Source: Limnoperna fortunei (taxonomy: Eukaryota > Mollusca > Bivalvia > Mytilida > Modiolidae). From it: a stretch of DNA of 64,000 bases. Of the stretch, positions 1-12,300 are shown in pieces. The notes under the pieces are model-generated. The model saw nothing but the letters and a program-made list of their open reading frames with translations. It was not told where the DNA came from and did no database searches. Position 1 is the first letter of the stretch. The number at the start of each line of letters is the position of its first letter. The position numbers were made by a program, and so were the translations under genes. The stretch lies in NCBI GenBank assembly GCA_944474755.1, contig OX104119.1:84076896-84140895 (forward strand), given 5' to 3'.

Positions 1-950
1 CCAATCCCCCAAAGAATGGCATCCCCTATGTCAATGGAAAAGTCCATGTTTTTCTATGGGAAACCTCCAATAATATTCTGATCAAAATGTTTAATATCCA
101 GTGCACAATGGCAATATGTGACCAAGATTCTGTGTAAGTTTCAACAAATTCCATTCAGTGGTGTAGGAGGAGTTGCAAATAAAAGATGGGTATCCCCTTA
201 TGTCCATAACAAAGTCCATGCTTTTCTATGGGAAACCCTAAGTATCATTCCGATCAAAATGTTCAATATCTCTTGCACAATGGCACTATGTGACATGGAT
301 TCTGTGTAAGTTTCAACGAATTCCATTCAGTGGTGTAGGAATGAGTTGCACATAAGAGATGGGTATCCCTTATGTCCATGACAAAGTCCATGTTTTTCTA
401 TGGGAAACCCCAAATATCATTTCAATCGATTTCAAATGTTTAATATCTAGTGCACAATGGCAATATGTGACAACATTCTGTGTAAGTTTCATCGAATTCC
501 ATTTAGTGGTGTTGGAGGAGTCTCACATAGGAAATGGGTATCCCCTTATGTCAATGACAGTCCATGCTTTTCTATAGGAAACCCCAAATATCATTCCGAT
601 CAAAATAATAAATATCTCCTGCACAATGGCACTATGTGACAAGGATTCTGTGTAAGTTTCATTAAATTCCATTAAGTGGTGTAGGAGGAGTTGCACATAA
701 GAGATAGGGACCCCCTTAGGTAAATGACAAAGTCCATGTTTTTGTATGGGAAACCCCAAATATCATTCCGATCAAAATGTTAAATATCTCCTGCACAATG
801 GCACTATGTGACAAAGATTCTGTGTAAGTTTCATCAAATTCCATTCAGTGGTGTAGGAGGAGTTGCACATAAGAGAAAGTGTAACGGACGGACAGACGGA
901 CACCATGAATACTATATACCCCCCGCTTTTCAAGCGGGGGGTATAATTAT
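1..950. repeat. Pearl/Helentron-like element with ~175-bp internal tandem repeats and terminal hairpin
   Basis: Five copies of a ~172-178-bp unit can be followed by the recurring phrase TGCACAATGGCACTATGTGAC near 102, 273, 451, 619 and 791. The block ends with a GACGGACGGAC-type tract and a perfect hairpin: TATACCCCCCGCTT at 915-928 and its reverse complement at 932-945 around a 3-nt loop. A second, 5'-truncated copy with the same end lies at 27023-27548. Internal tandem repeats with a terminal hairpin are known from bivalve pearl elements and Helentron-derived HINEs; the family name is inferred. The left end lies outside the window. Short open frames here are not genes. Confidence 0.7.
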
Positions 951-1864
951 TGAGACAAACTAAACAAACAAAGATTAACACACTGATGTCTCACACAAAA
1001 AACAAGTGGCAGAGGATTCTTGAACTATACTACAAGTGACCGTAACTTGGAGAGGGTTTTTGCGTAACAAATGAAAACTGCTTATTACGTATGGTTCAGC
1101 TTATGCTCCTTTTGTAAATCAAGAAGGGTACTTTTTGATATCAACAATTATTTCCTCAAGATATTCAGTGTTTTGAAATATGGTGGTTTATATTTTGATG
1201 GGGGGATTTTCCATTGTAAAATTTGACCTTAATTAGAACGGAAGTGTACTTTAGGAACAATCGATTGTTGTCTATAAAAAATCCTTCGGGTGATGTCGTC
1301 TGCAGTTAAGGCAGGAAAAGTCTCACGGTTTGTCTGAATACCATTGAACATCACAAAAGCAGATGAATATTTGTAAAGAATGTCCCTTTAGAAACAAAAA
1401 TGGCTGACTTATTATGTAAAATTCCTGTAGCAAAAGCCAAGGACGATTTGTAACAACAAACACCAGAGGCATAGTATAAAACATGGACAGGTTATCATAT
1501 CTAAATTTTTTATACTGGATGTTCGTAATAAAAAGGTAAAATATGGAATAATAAAAAAATTGCAAGCAAAAAATTTTTTCTAAGGCCAGTAAGGGAGTTT
1601 GGTACAGAGGGAACAACGTGTTTTTTATAAAAAACACTAACCCACCATGGATTATCCACGCCTTCTATCGTGGTTAAGAATCTTCTCAGATAATCTTACC
1701 ACGGTGGATGCATATGAGGGAGTTCAGTCTACCATGGCATGTCGCCACAGGGGTCCGGCCACAATATTTCCATGGTGGTACATGACAACATAAACATTGT
1801 CATTAAATTGATTGCGGGTTTAACATCGTTACCCGAAGGAAAAGAGAACATTTTAAAACAGTGC
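951..1864. other. No gene recognised
   Basis: AT-rich unique-looking sequence. A few short open frames show no recognisable domain. An imperfect inverted motif (CCACCATGGATTATCCACG near 1642 against ACCACGGTGGATG near 1699) is the only structure noticed. Confidence 0.6.
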
Positions 1865-3440
1865 TTAAAGGGAAACTTCGCGAAAAAATGAAAATTTGAT
1901 ATGTTATTCTTCAACTAAAAAGAAACACATTTGCCTCTTGATGTTTTATTATATTTTCAGTGGTTAAGTTTCTGCATGGAATTTACTGTGTAAAAAATGC
2001 ACTTATGGAGGTCCGCCATCTTGTCACCATCTCGTCACTAGATGGCGATACTAGACATCCAAGTACCTTAAAAGTCGTCGAATGATAATAACGCGAAACG
2101 GTCAATAACAGAAGGTTGTACTATACGACAAGGTTGTGGACAGATTACGTTTCGTATTACTGATCTATATATAAGCAAAAAACCGACTTGTGTAACAAGT
2201 AGTTAACCAATTTAAAGACTTCTACTTAAGACTATTTCCACAGCAGCAACAACGGTAAACGGAAAGAAAGTCACAGTTTTGATAGGAAAAAAGTCCATAA
2301 ATATTAATTTAAATTGAAAATTATTCGTATTGTTATTTTCAATTTAATCAGATTAAGCAACTTATTGAATGAATGAAACTTTTTTATACAAAATATTTGC
2401 GAAGTTGACTATTGAAGAAATAACGGTCATTAAATAAAATATTTTTAAATACTCTGGTTTTCGCGCATCAAAATTTCACTTCACGTTTAATACATTTATA
2501 ATAATTATTATTTTTATTGTTATTATTATAATTATTATTACTGGTAACATTTATTGTGCGTGTGAGTAACAAAGTTTCCAAAATTTAACATGTTGTGTAT
2601 ATTTGAGTTAACGTGTAAGTTTTACGTTTCCTCTGACATCTAAAGGTATTCGAAATCTTATATACATCCTGTGTTCTGACACCTCGGTGTATTCAAATCA
2701 TACCTGTCCTTGGCAGGAGGGGGTATGCCTTTCTAATTTCGAATTACATGATTAACTTTTAATCTGGTAAGCTTTTGAAAAAGTCCGAATATTCATACTT
2801 CAAAGTCGGCGTCAAATGATCTAGTAATTGCAATAAACATCCTGTTTGTTTACCTGCTTATTCTGTTAATTACCCTTCATAAACGAGTAATGATTTACCT
2901 GTAACATTTTCACGCCCAGGTACAACTGCCGTTTCAAGACGTGCGAAGTTATCCACGGAATTTTATTTTATATATAAAAATAATTATTATATATCTTTTA
3001 TTACATTATTATTATTATTATTTAGGTAAATTATATCTGAGTTAAATAAAGACAAGTTAAAATTTGTGTCTAAAAATACTTGTATTAAAACAAAGATCAT
3101 TAAAACATTAAGACGTATTTGGTAATCTTATGTTATCAGCCGGTCATTAGTCATTGCCACAGTTTATATATTCTTCAAAGAGCTAAGGCAGAAAAACATA
3201 TTTTTAAACTGGATTATTTATCATATTTACTGGAAAATTACATTTATCACGTCACAAACGCAGTCACGTGATAAAATACTGTCAATATGGCGGCCCCCAT
3301 ACACAAAATTTTACCACCTTTAATCCACTCTAGAAGCGTAACGGTAAAGAATACAATAAAAAATCAAAAAGCAATTATATTTCTTTTTATTTGAAGAATA
3401 ATATATCAAATTTTCATTTTTTTGCGAAGTTTCCCTTTAA
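1865..3440. mobile_element. Non-autonomous DNA transposon with TTAA ends and long inverted repeats
   Basis: TTAA-AGGGAAACTTCGC at the left (1865 on) is mirrored by GCGAAGTTTCCCT-TTAA at the right (ending 3440). Inverted similarity continues inward for at least 60 bp through the TTCTTCAA and GATATATCAAA-type segments, and more weakly to a CCGCCAT motif in both arms (about 2013 and 3289). TTAA target sites are typical of piggyBac-type transposons, so a piggyBac-like MITE is the best guess. No transposase frame is visible in the 1.2-kb interior, which contains (TTA)n-rich stretches near 2500-2540 and 3003-3024. Confidence 0.6.
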
Positions 3441-4744
3441 GAATAATTTGTACATGCATTTTATTTGTTAATAATCAATAATGATTTAATGTGCCGTTAG
3501 ACTTGAAGATCGAATATTTGTTCAACCGGATGCATGTGTTATGCATTAAATATTACCCTGAACAAGTTCGGTAAATTATCCAGATTTGAATTGTCACATT
3601 ACGTTTTATTACAACGTATAACGGATTGTCCTGAAGTTGTACGCGAACTCTCTTTAATCAATTATAAATCCTTTTCGACAGAAAACGGGCAGTTGAGCGG
3701 CGATCTTTTTCTTTATTTGGTATTTAAAACCAGAGTTGTTTTAACAAATGCGGACAAAAGTTTACATCACGTATCGATATATAAAATTCGTTAACAGGAT
3801 GGGATACAACAAATAAATTACTAAAACTGAAGCCAACATGCAGCAAGAATAATAAATATGTGAAAAGTTTATAAACGAGAATCGCCACATAAAATATAGT
3901 TTAACTACGATATGGCACAGGCGCCTGTTTCACAAGGTTGAATGAAGTCTTACGTACGCTGAATTCTAAATACACATTTACTTTGGACAATGGCATTTTA
4001 AACTATAACAATTAATATAACAGGTTTATATAAAAAAAAGTAGTGATGTGCTTCTGAGCTTCTGAGCTAAATATACAAAACTAACAATTTTTCAAATGGA
4101 GGCAGACGTGTTATTTGTATAAAGTTCCCGTTAAAATTAACTCGCCGTTTTGGTGTTTTTGCATGACATAGTATTTATTGGGATAAATATTCTCGAGAAC
4201 AGACCCCTTTTAGACTTGCCTTTGTTCTCTTAATACAAATACTTATTCTTAATATTTTGTTGTATTGTGGTACATTGATCAAACAATAAAATATGCATAG
4301 TTACTTACGTCTGTTATAACATTAACAAAACAATTGGAATAAAATTATTTTTGAAGACGAAAGAACTGATTTGTCCACACTAACATAAATATAAAATAAT
4401 TGACAAATTTACTCAACAGTATGTTAGTTTGTTTTGTTTTGTTCTTTTTCGTTTTTTGTTGTTGTTGGTTTTTTTTTGCGCACCAATACGAACGTTTGCG
4501 GACATAGGGTCTTGTCGTTACATAATAGAAAATGTAAGGATACTTAGATAATCGATCGATTTAAGGTGTGACACAATTTACATCCGGTAAAAGTTCAAAC
4601 GGTTGGAACATTAATCAGAGGCGCTGACAGGTCACGATAGGTAGTGGACATAACACGATCTACCGCAGAATACCAGAGTGGCGTATGGTGGTGAATTTCT
4701 GAATGAAAAAACCACGACCATGGTATATAGTGGGCAATATAAAA
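3441..4744. other. No gene recognised
   Basis: AT-rich flank between two transposons. An 86-codon open frame at 3534-3794 (+) has no domain, signal peptide or splice context that I recognise, and I do not call it a gene. Confidence 0.5.
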
Positions 4745-5603
4745 CAGGGGTCGCGCTGGGCTTCGCCAATGTCGCCAAATGCGATTTTTTTTTTCATTTG
4801 GCGACAAAATATTGCGTCTGGCGATTTTTTTGGCGCCAAGGTTTTATAGTGTTAAACGAAGCATGCACGTTTTAAATTTATCGGTAATCGGCGATTGCAT
4901 CATTAAAGATCCTTTGTCAGCTTCTATGGTCGTAAATACATGTGTATAATATTGTGTAGTATCCAGTGACATGTGTGTTATTTGGAGTTATTAAACGGAA
5001 ATCGGCAATAAATGAATCAACAAAGTTGTCCGATTTAAAGCAGCTTTACCTGCATCACATCTTAGTAAACGTGTAATAAAACAATTGATGCTGTTAAATA
5101 ACAAAACAAACATATTTTTGTATAATATTTTTTTATATTGTAATTAATAAAATACAGGTATGAAAACTGACATCGTTGTTGAGTGATTTCCGGACCGGAT
5201 GTCCGTCTTAGTTTCGTAATTAGAAAACTCTTGCACATGCGTAGTTCTATTTTCAGTATTTCCGGTTTTATGTTCATTCACGGGAATATATGTTTCTAAT
5301 AAATTACTGCAAAAATTTTGGTTTTCTGCCAACAAGAAATCACTCACACATCTTTTCATGATTAAAATACAAAAAGTGTACGGGCTCCTCGAGAACAAAC
5401 TTTTGAAAAATTGAATTTAGAGTCCGGCAAACTTGGATTTCGTCCGACGTTAAAGAATATGTCACACATGTTAAACAACTTCGCCATGTAATATAGTGAT
5501 CTAGCGATTTCTTATATGGCGACACTTTTACAAAACTGGCGACGGAAAATTGCAGTTGGCGATTTTTTTGGCGCCAGCTTTTTAGAAGCCAGAGCAGCCC
5601 CTG
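4745..5603. mobile_element. hAT-like non-autonomous element, copy A
   Basis: Begins CAGGGGTCGCGCTGGGCTTC and ends GAAGCCAGAGCAGCCCCTG, imperfect terminal inverted repeats of about 19-20 bp. A homologous copy lies at 16518-17367, with matching stretches such as TCTATGGTCGTAAATACA and TTATTAAACGGAAATCGGCA. The CAGGGG-type terminus suggests the hAT superfamily. The flanks (ATATAAAA / TAAAAAAA) are only a weak match for an 8-bp target duplication. Many GGCGAT/ATCGCC motifs sit near both ends. A short shared minus-strand frame is present in both copies but is too decayed to assign. The element lies about 600 bp upstream of the EEF1B2 start. Confidence 0.6.
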
Positions 5604-5634
5604 TAAAAAAACACGTCACGTCTGTATTTAATAT

Positions 5635-5730
5635 AGGGCACTGTTAGTGTGCTCTGAAGTAACGTCATGAACAATGTGTGATGCTCGCTTTAAGGCTGTG
5701 CCTATATTCATATTACACAGAAAAACCAAC
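5635..5730 (-). repeat. Short dispersed repeat, same family as the insert at 37592-37949
   Basis: The reverse complement of this stretch matches 37590-37660 almost base for base (shared phrases GCGAGCATC, CACATTGTTCATG, CGTTACTTCAGAGC). It is probably the end of a MITE. It lies 0.5-0.6 kb upstream of the EEF1B2 start codon. Confidence 0.6.
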
Positions 5731-6195
5731 AAGGTCGAATGAGAAGTATATATAACTAATGCACATTTTTGGAGAACCGTTATTGGTACAGTCCAAGATA
5801 TTTTCGCATTTTTTATTAAGACAATTTACCACCACGATTACATTTTTGCTACTTTTGCAATGAAGCAATTTGGTACAGACTGTTTACTGTTTTCTTCTGC
5901 TATTTATGCTCTATAATTTTTACACTTGGGACAAGAAATTTTCATATATTTTGTGTTCCAATATATTTGTTTTCACCTTGGACAAGTTTACAGGAAATCC
6001 AAAAATAGAATTGTGGGTAAATTGTAACGTTTGATGCTCAGATATAATTTTTCATAAATCGTTAATTTTTATTGTTTAAAATATATTTTATCAGTTAAAT
6101 AATTCGTTTTTTTCTATTTAATTAAAATTTTATATAATAAAAGATTATAGTTTAACAGATAAAGTTTATTTAATTTCCTTTATACGAATTTTCTG

Positions 6196-6212
6196 TCTTC
6201 CGGTCCTTTTTC
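6196..6212 (+). promoter_or_regulatory. Candidate transcription start / 5' TOP tract of EEF1B2
   Basis: A pyrimidine-rich run (TCTTCCGGTCCTTTTTC) about 50-65 bp upstream of the ATG. Elongation factor mRNAs, including eEF1B, are classic 5' terminal oligopyrimidine (TOP) messages under mTOR-dependent translational control. The position of the start site is inferred from composition only. Confidence 0.4.
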
Positions 6213-6260
6213 AACAAGTTCACCGGCGACCACGTTGTGGAATAAATTCTGCCTAGTAAA

Positions 6261-6340
6261 ATGGGCTTCGGTGATCTGAAAACCAAAGCAGGCCAAGAAG
6301 CTTTAAACTCTTACTTAGCTGACAAAAGTTACATCGAAGG
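6261..6340 (+). CDS. EEF1B2: EEF1B2 exon 1 (coding part)
   Basis: Encodes the first 26 residues plus two bases of codon 27 (GG|A, Gly). The start ATG matches the conserved MGFGDL N-terminus of the family. The donor is GAAGG|GTGCGA, a weak match to consensus. Intron 1 (6341-12449) contains the assembly gap. Confidence 0.93.
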
Positions 6341-9300
6341 GTGCGAAATATTTTATAACTTTGTGCTGATTTTAAAAATAATATAACAAAAAATTGTTGA
6401 CGAAACAAAATGAACAACTGTCAACTGTCAGATAGCTTTGGAAAAAAAGCTACAAAATAATATTGTTGAAAAAATGCAGGTTGAAACTTGTTTGTTGCTT
6501 GTTATNNNNNNNNNNNNNNNNNNNNNNNNNNNNNNNNNNNNNNNNNNNNNNNNNNNNNNNNNNNNNNNNNNNNNNNNNNNNNNNNNNNNNNNNNNNNNNN
6601 NNNNNNNNNNNNNNNNNNNNNNNNNNNNNNNNNNNNNNNNNNNNNNNNNNNNNNNNNNNNNNNNNNNNNNNNNNNNNNNNNNNNNNNNNNNNNNNNNNNN
6701 NNNNNGTTACTATGTTTCTGTACCTCAAATTACAGCAAACAAAGTTACACCACTGAACAGACTGTCTGCACCACTTGTACATATGTATGATAATAAAGTT
6801 TTGTGGGTTCCATCTTAATAGTTAATGTATATGAATCATGTATTACAGTTTTTTATTCTGATGTAATTTGTTTTTAATTTGCACAAGGTGTTCTCGACAC
6901 AAGAGGAACCTTAGTGCATATACCATTTTGTTTTGATACTTGTTAATAAATGATCTAATATGTATTTCATGTTTTGTGTATTTTTGCCATGACCAGTCAG
7001 TCGACTCTTGACCTGGTTACCGGTGTCCTGTCATAGGTCATTTTGTTACCAGGTAATCAGTCATCCGCCCCCCCCCCCCCCCCCCCCCCGTCAAAAAAAA
7101 AGGGAAAAAAAAAGAAAACTGAACATCACAATAAATAAGACAAACAGATATGCAATGATACAAAAAAAATAAAAATAATATATAAACGTTAAATTTTTCG
7201 GATGCTATATCAAAAGAATTGTACAAAAATTCCTACTTTATTAATTATTCAAGTGTTTGCAAATAGAATATTTAAATTGATTTGCCTCTCTAATAATAAT
7301 AATAAAGCAATTAAATTACTTAAAACCACGAACACATTCATAAATAAAATATAAAATAAAAAAAAGAAAAAAAATTGCATGAAGCTAAAAACGAAGAAAT
7401 GTTATCATTTACAATTTGGAAATTACTGTCAAATTGATGTTTGAATAATATTCTAATTAGTCAATTATTCTTTGAGTTTTCCGCTGATATTCGACGGAAA
7501 GGCATAATAGCTGAGTATGGGATTTCATTAAGGTTAATGGCGTCATGTATTCATTTTTGTCTCAAGCGTTGAAATAATTTTAAATAAATTAGTATCGATT
7601 AGCTAACTTCAGTTCAAGAAAAACAAAAAATTCAAAAATTTTGCACAACCTTAATACCAAACTTATAAATTGAAACAATTAAAAGCTGAATAGAAAATAA
7701 CAGAAAACGGCGAAAACGTGCATTTCATTGAAAATAAATTTCTGAGAAAATTAAAATATAACAAAAAAGAAATGTTTATAACGTAAAAACTAAGAACTTG
7801 TTATGAATGCAAAACAAATAACACGTTTAATTTTTTTTTAAATTAACATCATTCCAATTAAACAAATAAAATCGACATTTATAACAAACAAAATCATTAG
7901 AAACCCAACGTAATAATAACAAGTTTAAATAATAAAAATGTATAAAAATATAAAGCTAAAACAACGAAAGGTTAAAAATGCAAAAGAAACAACATGTTAG
8001 ATTTTTTGAACAATAATATGAATACCATAAACTTACCATAAACCTGCGAATAAAAAAATTAATTTAATAAAATAATTAAAATCCGTTGTATAAAAGACAG
8101 TATTGGATACTACAACGTAACCCAAACAGATACAGATATAGCCAAGATAAGATCCGTCCTTTATTCCTTTCATTTTTGTACAGGTAAACAAAACAGTATG
8201 GCGGATGTGTATTGCAAGTTCGGTCCGTGTATTGATTGCTCTATATTTCTTACCTACCTATCTGCAAATGGAAAAATAATAACTTAACGGTAACTTGAAA
8301 AATTATATTTTAATAATTTGTATAGTAATAATTTTTAAATACACGCCTTTTCTGAAATAAGGTTGATAGAAATTTATGCATTAACGTTCATTCATAATTT
8401 ATATTGGGATTTTCGTACATATTTATTTTCGACAAGAATTAATTTTATACATAAATATATAGATTTATAACCATTGTCATACATCTACAGAACAGTATAT
8501 GCAGAGTAACTGATGATCGTTATCAACAACAATGCCAGAGGGCTTAAAACCGACCCAGGGGTCCAATCAACAAAAAACCTTAATCTCCGCGGGAAAACCT
8601 TAATCTCCGAGGGAAAACCTTAATTTCCAGGGGACAACCTTAATTTAAAAAACCAACACTTAATTTTATCGGGACTCCTTAAAAAATTAAGGTTTTCCAC
8701 CGGAGATTAAGGTTTTCTGCGGGAATTAAGGTTTTGGTGTTTGTAGTGATATGTTGCATTCAGGTCTGGCATGGATGAAATAGATAGACTGATGCAATCT
8801 AGCTCTGGTTTGGGTTGGTCGGATATATGAGTGGATTCAGCAGGACCACTGAAATATAACAAACATTATATAATAAATGGTTTATGTATTTAAACAATTC
8901 ATTTAAATAAACTTATAGTACATTTAATTTGTACATCGTTTTTAGTGAACTTGAATAAATTATATCTTTATATATTTAAATAAGGCAATGTAACCTTGCA
9001 CAGCTATTAAATACCATAAAATAAAGATCAAGTGCGATTTTCAGCACAATTTAATTTGTAGTTTTCGACTTGGGCCAATTCAAGGGTTTTTTTTTGGTCA
9101 ACAATTGGCAGTTTCCAGATGATAACTTGAAAACGCATTAACAGATTTTATTTAAACTTAGCACAGCTATTAAATACTGTAAAATGAAGATCAAGTTCAA
9201 TTTTCAACACAATCCAATATGTAGTTTTTAATTTAGACCAATTCAAGGGTTTTTTTATGTCAACAATTGGCGGTTTCCAGATAATGACTTGAGAACGCGT

Positions 9301-12300
9301 CAACAGATTTTATTTAAACTTTGCACAGCTGTTTAGTATAAAAAAATAAAGATCAGGTTGAATTTTCAGCACAATCTCATATGTAGTTTTTGATTTGTGC
9401 CAATTTGAAATAATTTTTATAGGTCCAGGGATAAGGTAAAAATTGTCTTCTGAGATGGACTGTTGTCATGCTCAGCTGTTCCTGTAGACTGATATGTAAT
9501 TCAGTAAAATGTGTTCATGAATATTAAAAACAATGCAGTGTGGCAGGGTATCATTTAATGTCCCATGAAATGGCCTATTTTTTTAAAACAATTTCTCAAT
9601 TTCTCAGTACATTTGTAACAATGTAATTAAATGATCACAACTACTTTTAACCAATTCTGTTACAGTAAGTGACAAATATTAAAATTTATATTTTAAATTT
9701 TATTTAAGTTGTTATGGTACTTAAAATTTTATATATCTTTTTTGAATAAAAGTTATAGTGGGCTGATTTTGACATATGCCGATTTTGTTATGGGTCGAAA
9801 TGTCCAGTTTTCCGTCTTTCTCTCGTGTGCCTCTCCGCAGCCTTTTCCCATTGTACATTCAGTAATATCAGGATGATCTTTTTTCTTCTTTCTGACTACA
9901 GTACTATTGGACTTGTCGCCTCATTTGAAAATCGACCCTGTCAAAAGCACCCCAAAGTTAGTCAAATAGCTCCACTTTCCACTTTCGAAATATCCCTCTT
10001 CATAATGCCCCCACACCCAAACCCCCTGTTTAGGATTTCAATTATATCATCTATCAATTATGACATGATGTAATTTTGATTTATATCCATATTTTGTTGC
10101 TTTTTTTTTTAATAATTTGTCTGTTATAGCATCAAAACAGTATAAACGTTCAAAAATTGATGGTTATAGTGGTTTAAAAATGCTGATAAAATTCTGATCA
10201 AATTTTGATATTTAAAAAGAAATATCCATAGACATGGATACAACAAAAAAGATAATTTCATTGTATAGTGATTTTTGTCAAGGGTGGGGGGTAAGATATA
10301 GGCAGAATTTTACTGCCGTTATAATCTGATGTTACTTTTGTGATTTGTCTGATTAACTGCAGAATTTAGTCCCATTACTATAAAAAATTCTAACTTCGAT
10401 CTATTTATACAAAGTTCAAACATAATAAACATCTCTTTTGTGTTTATATAGCTTCAGACATTGCAAAACTAGTTGGAAAGGATCTTATTGTATAAATCTT
10501 ATTTTCATCTTTGAAAATGCAGGTGAAAAATGCTATGTCATGTATGTTGTTCATTTTTCTGTATATGGATAAAGTGACCTAATTTTATTAAAATTGTGCT
10601 AATTTGCATACTGTAACAACCATTCCAGAGTAAGCATACAGTTATTTACATATATGACACCTTCCCAAGATGCAACACACAATTTTCCAGGTTCTCAATA
10701 TTTTTCATGTAGTAAACATAATGAAAGGGAGACATGAATGTCAAATAATACACAACGTGCTGCAGGTTATAAAAAGTATTAAGTTATCATCACATATGAA
10801 TAATGATCTATCATAAACATGAAATCAGTAAAAACAAATGAAGACACTGTTGAAAAAAATATAAAATTGACCATGGTTTTTTTGTATATTTTTATGACAT
10901 TGCTAAAGGTGGGAGCATTTTTGACCATATAATTTTTCAATGAGGCCATTTGACTTGACTTCTGAAAAAGAATGTTTATTCTCGCAAATTCTTCTGCCAA
11001 ATAAAGTCTTGTAAATTTAATTGAAAGTTTATAATAATTGGTATAATACCCCTTTTTGTAGCCAAATTATCTGCCTTTTGTTTGATTACCAGTCAAATAA
11101 TAGAAATTGTTATACCTTGCTGAATTAGTAATTGATTTAATTGGATGAAATAAGGTCACGTGACGTGAAATAATCTGGGTATTTTTCTTCAAATTCGTAC
11201 AAAAGTTGAATAACCTTTTCAAAAACCCATGTCCATTGAATAACCCTATTATTCACTGGTGAATAACCCTTGAAATTTAAAATGGCCATTGGAACCATGA
11301 TCCTTTTTATATTTTGATTTAAAAAAAAAAGATTTGTAATGTTAGAATAAATAAAAGGACGTGGGTCCAAGGTTTGTTTGGTATAATAAAACAGTTACGG
11401 CCCTTGAAATCAGTGAATATCAAAATTGTCAACCTCGCTGGGGTTATTTCCCTCGGGCTAAAGCCCTCAGGGAAATAACCCCACCTCTGGTTTGACAATT
11501 TTAGATATTCACCTCTTCCAAGGGCCGTAATTGTATATTGTACAGATCTGGCATGCTTTATTGCCACACACTTGTTATGCTTTAGTTTATGAAGATATTG
11601 AACAGTAATAGAAAATGTGTTTAGAGCAACTGAATATAATTATAACTTAAAATTTAAAAAAAAAATATCTTTCTTATTTAAAAGCTAATAAATACTTAAT
11701 GGCAATCATATCTCTCAGACTGTCTTAGTACAGTAACATTCATACAAAACCCTAGGACACAAAACAACACACAAACAAACATTGGAATACCAGATGTCTG
11801 TTGAAAAACATATCCATCAAACGGAATGAATATGTTGTCAATCAGAAATGAAGCATTTCAATTAATCCCAAAATTACGATAAATGTCATGGAAAAGTCAG
11901 AAAATTCCCTTTCATTTGAATAACAAACTTTGAAGCTGTATTTGTTTCAGATCATGTGTCAATATACAAAAATAACAACATAATTCAGGCAAAAAAATTT
12001 GACTGTGATATTAACTCATTTTCTGTGAAAAATTCAAAAAAAATACGAGTGTAAATGACACTAGCTGCTAGAATCTGTCATTGAAAATTTATAGAATTTT
12101 GAGACAAAAAAGGTGTTTGTACCTTGTAAACTAGTTCCATGTTTTTCCATCTTCGCTAGCCAAGGGTTACGATTCGATACTCTTATCTTCACCCTTGGCA
12201 GATTAAGCCATAAAATCGTATATCTGCCAAGGGTGAAGATAAGAGTATCGGATCGTAACCCTTGGCTAGCGAAGATAATGTTTTTCATTTTTTCAGTAAA

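Noticed and set aside
3534..3794. 86-aa hypothetical protein
   Set aside because: No domain, splice context or composition signal; expected by chance in sequence of this length.
6438..6818. Open frames spanning the N stretch
   Set aside because: They consist mostly of unknown bases across an assembly gap.
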